DNA of 9,373 nt, taken from NCBI GenBank assembly GCA_020720905.1, contig DYNT01000043.1, positions 1-9,373 of the forward strand. The letters run 5' to 3'. The position numbers were made by a program, and so were the translations under genes. Shown here one piece after another: positions 5,831 to 9,373 of the stretch. This DNA comes from Micavibrio aeruginosavorus. Lineage in GTDB: Bacteria; Pseudomonadota; Alphaproteobacteria; UBA9219. The notes below the pieces were generated by a model, which worked only from the letters and a program-made list of their open reading frames with translations, was not told where the DNA came from and ran no database searches. The stretch's first letter is position 1; each line of letters starts with the position of its first letter.

Positions 5831-6035
5831 TATCGCGCGTTTTGCTGCGCGGTTTCAACTCCGAAATGCATAAAGTTAACCATTAGCGTGGTGGCGGAAT
5901 TTGGCCGGAAAACACCTCCCATGGTGACAAAAAGCAGAGCATTTTTCGGGGGCTTGTGTTGAACAAAACTTGAACGCGCACGAACCAACTCGCGGATGTT
6001 CCGCAGTATTGTTTCCTTGTGGCGATGGGGGGCGC

Positions 6036-8321
6036 TTAGGCTGTTGTCACAGAATCAGTTTGTTCCACTTTATCCGTAGCGCGTCTTTGCGGCAGATCGT
6101 GGGCAGGCTCAAACAGCGCGCTAAGGCGGGTCAGGCGCCGCTCTTCCTCAGCCGAAGGCGTGCCGCTGGCTGCGATGACATGGCGAATAACGTCCAGCGC
6201 CTGTTTTTCAACACCATTGGCGCGATCCAGCAAATGAGGGATGGCACTTATCGCTCGATCCTCGTCAAGGAGCAGCATCATGTATTGCTGTTTGGCTAAG
6301 GCTTTGTACTCGTCATGGCTCATGGCGGGGAAAAGGTCGCTTTCGGTGCGCAGGCGCAGCAGCATCTTATATTCGCGCTCATCCACCGCATGACCGGCGC
6401 GGCTTACATAAAGGAGGCCACGGATCATGGCTTCGGCAAGGCCGCCGGATTCAATTTGGGTTATAATTTTAAGAAGGTTTCGCGTGCGCTGTTGTTCGAT
6501 CTCAATGCTGCGCTCAATAGAAGGCTTGGCATAGGGCCTGATGGTGCGCAAACCAACCATGGCTTGCAACAAGGGCGAGCCATAGATGTTCATGAACAGC
6601 GTCTCAATCATTGCGCTTTTTTTATCGTTTTGCTCTGTCAGAACTTTGACGATTTGATCGGAAACGGCTTCCTGTATTTTCCAAAAGATGTTATCGGCGG
6701 TAACAGGCTGGCGGTTTTGGCGGACTTTCTCGGCCAGTTGGGGCAGGTTTGTGAACAGCGGATTTTTATCCGAGTAGAACGCGACCTTGGCGCGAAGCGG
6801 GTGTATTTGACGTAAAACATCAGCTGTTTTCTGAGAAATAAGAGAGCGAATGATGGGCGACATAAAGGTATAATAAAGCCCTTGAAGATTTTCAGAGAGG
6901 CGCGCAACGGTGGCAAAGCGCATGTCGTCTTCGTGATCGTTGCCGCCCAAAGCGCGAATATCTTGTAGGCTACGATTTTCAAAACGCATCACGTAATCGC
7001 CAGAGGCAAGATCGGCGTTTGTGGCATCCTCTTTTTTGGACGTAAAGACAGCCTCATAAAGCCCTGGGGGCAGCGTTTCGATCATATCGATGTTGCTGAT
7101 GAATTTTTGATGTTCTTTGCAGGCCACCGATGTCGAAACGAAAATGCCCAAATGGCCGATGTTTTCATGGTTCGAGTAGATGATCGTCTGGCCATTGGCG
7201 ATGATATCATCGTCATTGCTGTAAAGCTCTAGGATCCAGCCCAACGCTTGCTGGGGTGATGTGATATCGTCCCCGCGTGAGCAGAAAACGATGATGGGCG
7301 ATTTGATGTTGCGCAGGTCGGCGCGCATGCCTCCCGATGTGTGGATTTTACCTGTTGCCAAATGGTTGCCGATAAAAAGGTCGTCCACGATAAACTGGAT
7401 TTCCTCGCGCCCCAAAAGGACGGGATTGCTCCACCAGCGCTCAAACTCAAGAAAGCGTGAGCCTTCCGTATCTATTTTGGCATAGACGCTGTATTCTTTT
7501 TTCCAATAGGTATTGGCGGGATTGCCTTTTTCGAAATTTTCGATGAGAGCCGCGCCATCAAACAAGCCGCCGCCAAAATCGCTGGCCATGGCCACGACCC
7601 ATGACCCGCCCGTCATGCCGCCTGTATAGCGCATGGGCTGGTTGTTGCCTTTGGTGCCCGCCCAATAGGACATGGGGGTGCCCGCAAGAATCAGAACGCC
7701 TGGAAGATCAGGGCGCGTGGCGCACATCAACGCGATTTGCCAGCCTGCTTGACAGTTGCCGATAAGACAGGGGCGTCCAGCATCGGGATGCCATTCGATG
7801 ACTTTGGAAACGAAATGAGCCTCGGCTGAGCAAACATCTTCAACAGTTTGGCCTTTGACGGGTTCTGGCAAAAAGCTGACGAAATAGACCGGATGACCGT
7901 TGGTGAGCGCCAGCCCGATTTCGCTTTCTCTTTTCATGCCGCCAATGCCAGGGCCGTGACCTGCGCGAGGATCAAAAACGATAAAGGGTCGCTTTTTGGG
8001 GTCTGTTATTACGCCATCAGGCGGCAAAATGCGCAGCAGCATATAGTTGACGGGATCCAAAAGATCGCGGCCATCAATCAAAACGACGGGATCGAATTGC
8101 AACACGTTGGGCGCGGCCTTGGCGAGTTGTTGATACTGCATGTTGCCGCGTTGGCGAAGAACATCGAGAAAAAGAATCTGCCTTTGGCAGGCATCAACCC
8201 AATACGCGGCAGCCTGTTGCATAAGGGGAAAAAAAGCCATAGGCGCTGCCATAAAAGGGGGCGCAAAAGGTGTGAGGGGGGTGGAGGTGCCGATGGCGTG
8301 GGGCGTTGGATCCGATGTCAT
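6036..8321 (-). CDS. DUF3141 protein: PHA-synthase-like alpha/beta hydrolase with TerB-like C-terminus
   Basis: This 761-residue protein has three parts. Residues ~36-70 (AYWVDACQRQILFLDVLRQRGN) resemble the N-terminal helix of PHA synthases. Residues ~80-410 form an alpha/beta-hydrolase core: nucleophile elbow GNCQAGW with Cys190, acid in CSRGDD (Asp351 or Asp352) and His390 in IGHLGIF. This is the Cys-Asp-His set of PhaC, whose box is GxCxGG; here it is GNCQAG. Residues ~625-700 (EAMIRGLLYVSRAGHAVDEREYKMLLRLR) look like a TerB-type helical domain. The family is DUF3141, often labelled 'poly(3-hydroxyalkanoate) synthetase', but the reaction is not established to my knowledge. No signal peptide is seen. 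The ATG at 8321 has only a weak AAAAGAG upstream. It follows the PIG-L gene by 77 bases and could be co-transcribed with it. No phaA, phaB or phasin gene is nearby. Confidence 0.85.
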   Translation of the reverse strand: MTSDPTPHAIGTSTPLTPFAPPFMAAPMAFFPLMQQAAAYWVDACQRQILFLDVLRQRGNMQYQQLAKAAPNVLQFDPVVLIDGRDLLDPVNYMLLRILPPDGVITDPKKRPFIVFDPRAGHGPGIGGMKRESEIGLALTNGHPVYFVSFLPEPVKGQTVEDVCSAEAHFVSKVIEWHPDAGRPCLIGNCQAGWQIALMCATRPDLPGVLILAGTPMSYWAGTKGNNQPMRYTGGMTGGSWVVAMASDFGGGLFDGAALIENFEKGNPANTYWKKEYSVYAKIDTEGSRFLEFERWWSNPVLLGREEIQFIVDDLFIGNHLATGKIHTSGGMRADLRNIKSPIIVFCSRGDDITSPQQALGWILELYSNDDDIIANGQTIIYSNHENIGHLGIFVSTSVACKEHQKFISNIDMIETLPPGLYEAVFTSKKEDATNADLASGDYVMRFENRSLQDIRALGGNDHEDDMRFATVARLSENLQGLYYTFMSPIIRSLISQKTADVLRQIHPLRAKVAFYSDKNPLFTNLPQLAEKVRQNRQPVTADNIFWKIQEAVSDQIVKVLTEQNDKKSAMIETLFMNIYGSPLLQAMVGLRTIRPYAKPSIERSIEIEQQRTRNLLKIITQIESGGLAEAMIRGLLYVSRAGHAVDEREYKMLLRLRTESDLFPAMSHDEYKALAKQQYMMLLLDEDRAISAIPHLLDRANGVEKQALDVIRHVIAASGTPSAEEERRLTRLSALFEPAHDLPQRRATDKVEQTDSVTTA

Positions 8322-8398
8322 GGGCGGGCTCTTTTGAAAAAAGGCGTGCAGGGAGGGGGGGCAGGCATTATGGTTAATAAAACTTGTATCATGAGAGC

Positions 8399-9196
8399 TT
8401 AAGAAGAGGAAGCCTTTTCCTTGACCTGTGCGTGTGCGCGGGGCTTTTCAAAGAAGAGTTCATAGGGCTGCAGAGCCTCTTGTAAGAAGGCTGAGGGTAA
8501 AGGAGTCCAATGGGCCTTATTCGCAACAGTCTCGCATTGGGACTTGTGCGCGTGAATGGCCTGTTCTTTTTGCGCCAGAAAGCCTTGCGTTGAGATTTTT
8601 CGGACAGGGTGCCACGTGCGGGGAAAGAAAAGCTGCCGGATGGCTCCACAAGGCCAAAACCACATGGGATATTCGAAAACGGGGATCGTGATCCTTCCTT
8701 CTTGGCAAAGCGAGTCGATTGTCTTGGCAATGGCGCGATGATCGTTATGAGCATCAAGGCCGTACGGAGAAAAAAGAGCGACGGGGTTCTGCCGTGACAG
8801 ATGTAGGGCAATAGCGTTGGCGATGGCAGGACTATGCTTGTCGGCTTCCCCGTCTGGATAGTTCAAAAAGACAAGAGCGTCATCCTCCACGCCCAGTATT
8901 TTCGCGGCCTTTTGTGTTTCCTCACGTCTTAGGATGGCTAAAGCGTGTGAGGGCTTTGTTTGCGCCGAGGTAGCCGCCGCACCATCGGTTATGATGAGCA
9001 CGCGCACGTCTCGGCCATCTTGCCGCGATCGGGCGATTAAAGTGCCACAACCAAAGGTTTCATCATCAGGATGCGGGGCTATAACAAAAAGGGAGCCCTT
9101 GGGTAGGGAGGCATAAAAATCTGTTGCGAGGGCATAAAAAACCCAACGCAGAGAACGGTTTAAGGCAAGTTTGATTTTTTTTCGGACTGAGGACAT
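8399..9196 (-). CDS. PIG-L/LmbE-family zinc-dependent deacetylase
   Basis: From the ATG at 9196 the protein has 265 residues. It contains the family's zinc and catalytic motif APHPDDETFGCG (HPDDE at 42-46) and the second motif DAHNDHRA (His150, Asp152, His153), where the last His is the third zinc ligand. RVLIITDGAA and RREETQKAAKILGV are also typical. Members remove N-acetyl groups from GlcNAc-type sugars (PIG-L, MshB, BshB, some glycan and antibiotic pathways); the substrate cannot be told here. A TTG start at 9244 would add 16 residues (NCLGYTLHFIEKVEF), but the basic MSSVRKKIKLALNRSLRW is a better beginning. Neither start has a strong ribosome binding site. A hydrophobic patch near residues 17-30 could attach it to the membrane, but is too weak to call. 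The DUF3141 gene follows after 77 bases. Confidence 0.85.
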   Translation of the reverse strand: MSSVRKKIKLALNRSLRWVFYALATDFYASLPKGSLFVIAPHPDDETFGCGTLIARSRQDGRDVRVLIITDGAAATSAQTKPSHALAILRREETQKAAKILGVEDDALVFLNYPDGEADKHSPAIANAIALHLSRQNPVALFSPYGLDAHNDHRAIAKTIDSLCQEGRITIPVFEYPMWFWPCGAIRQLFFPRTWHPVRKISTQGFLAQKEQAIHAHKSQCETVANKAHWTPLPSAFLQEALQPYELFFEKPRAHAQVKEKASSS

Positions 9197-9271
9197 GAAC
9201 TCAACTTTTTCAATGAAATGAAGTGTATACCCCAAACAGTTCAAGAATTGGCAGCCCTTAAAGGAAACAAA

Positions 9272-9300
9272 CTGGATTCCCGCTTTCGCGGGAATGACGG
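9272..9300. repeat. Single palindromic repeat unit
   Basis: CTGG is followed by the perfect hairpin ATTCCCGC-TTTC-GCGGGAAT (9276-9295) and the terminal ATGACGG. This is the same unit as the right halves at 3391-3420 and 4744-4767. No matching left half is seen before it, so it stands alone upstream of the PIG-L gene. Confidence 0.85.
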
Positions 9301-9326
9301 AGTTGCTTTTAATACTACCCCTTTAG

Positions 9327-9373
9327 CGTCATCCCCGCGCCCTCGTCCCGCCGCCCTTGCTGCGGGCGAAAGG
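9327..9373. repeat. Start of another palindromic repeat, cut by the window edge
   Basis: CGTCATCCCCGCG (9327-9339) is the inverted terminus of the repeat family. Farther on, CGCCC-TTGCTGC-GGGCG (9352-9368) can form a hairpin. It faces the unit at 9272-9300 with the two ATGACG/CGTCAT ends pointing towards each other, 26 bases apart, unlike the inward layout in the other two elements. Its full extent is not visible. Confidence 0.55.

Noticed and set aside
5769..5858. Longer cysS product starting at 5858 with 30 extra residues
   Set aside because: The extra stretch (basic, not family-like) lies across and upstream of the likely promoter at 5803-5830; the ATG at 5768 has TTGGAG at good spacing and the usual CysS beginning.
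5992..6004. Small hairpin GCGGA-TGT-TCCGC after the DUF3141 gene as a terminator
   Set aside because: The stem is only five base pairs and no T-run follows on either strand. The rest of 5859-6035 shows no gene or clear signal.

Overview
The window reads as a stretch of alphaproteobacterial chromosome of mixed, roughly balanced base composition. Supporting signs are the poly-hydroxyalkanoate-synthase-like DUF3141 gene, the pteridine-reductase-type SDR, and palindromic repeats whose ends read ATGACG and CGTCAT, with ATTCCCGC-TTTC-GCGGGAAT cores. I would guess a Rhodospirillales or Micavibrio-type lineage, but nothing here fixes the genus. Every convincing gene lies on the minus strand, so transcription runs from the right end of the window to the left.

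Right to left: two palindromic repeats (9272-9373); a PIG-L/LmbE-type deacetylase; a 761-residue DUF3141 protein with a PHA-synthase-like Cys-Asp-His hydrolase core and a TerB-like tail; cysS (cysteinyl-tRNA synthetase), which carries a palindromic repeat translated in frame; a two-gene AbrB-type antitoxin / Doc-type toxin module with a palindromic operator; a 110-bp four-hairpin repeat; trmJ (tRNA 2'-O-methyltransferase) directly joined to an SDR reductase; a secreted PstS-like phosphate-binding protein; a hairpin terminator; and the N-terminal third to half of a methyl-accepting chemotaxis protein that runs off the left edge.

The most interesting part is 3242-4320. The toxin-antitoxin module sits between two housekeeping tRNA genes, and both neighbours show scars. 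The cysS frame runs 30 residues past the usual Trp-Arg-Arg C-terminus, into DNA that drops from about 64% to 31% G+C. On the other side, the first ~40 bp of trmJ are duplicated just after the toxin stop codon. The four-hairpin repeat lies between the two trmJ copies. I read this as a small transferred module whose arrival replaced the cysS stop and duplicated the trmJ start. Other points worth checking are the Lys-to-Arg change in the SDR catalytic motif and the pairing of an orphan phosphate-binding protein with a chemoreceptor. I see no tRNA, rRNA, CRISPR array or transposase.
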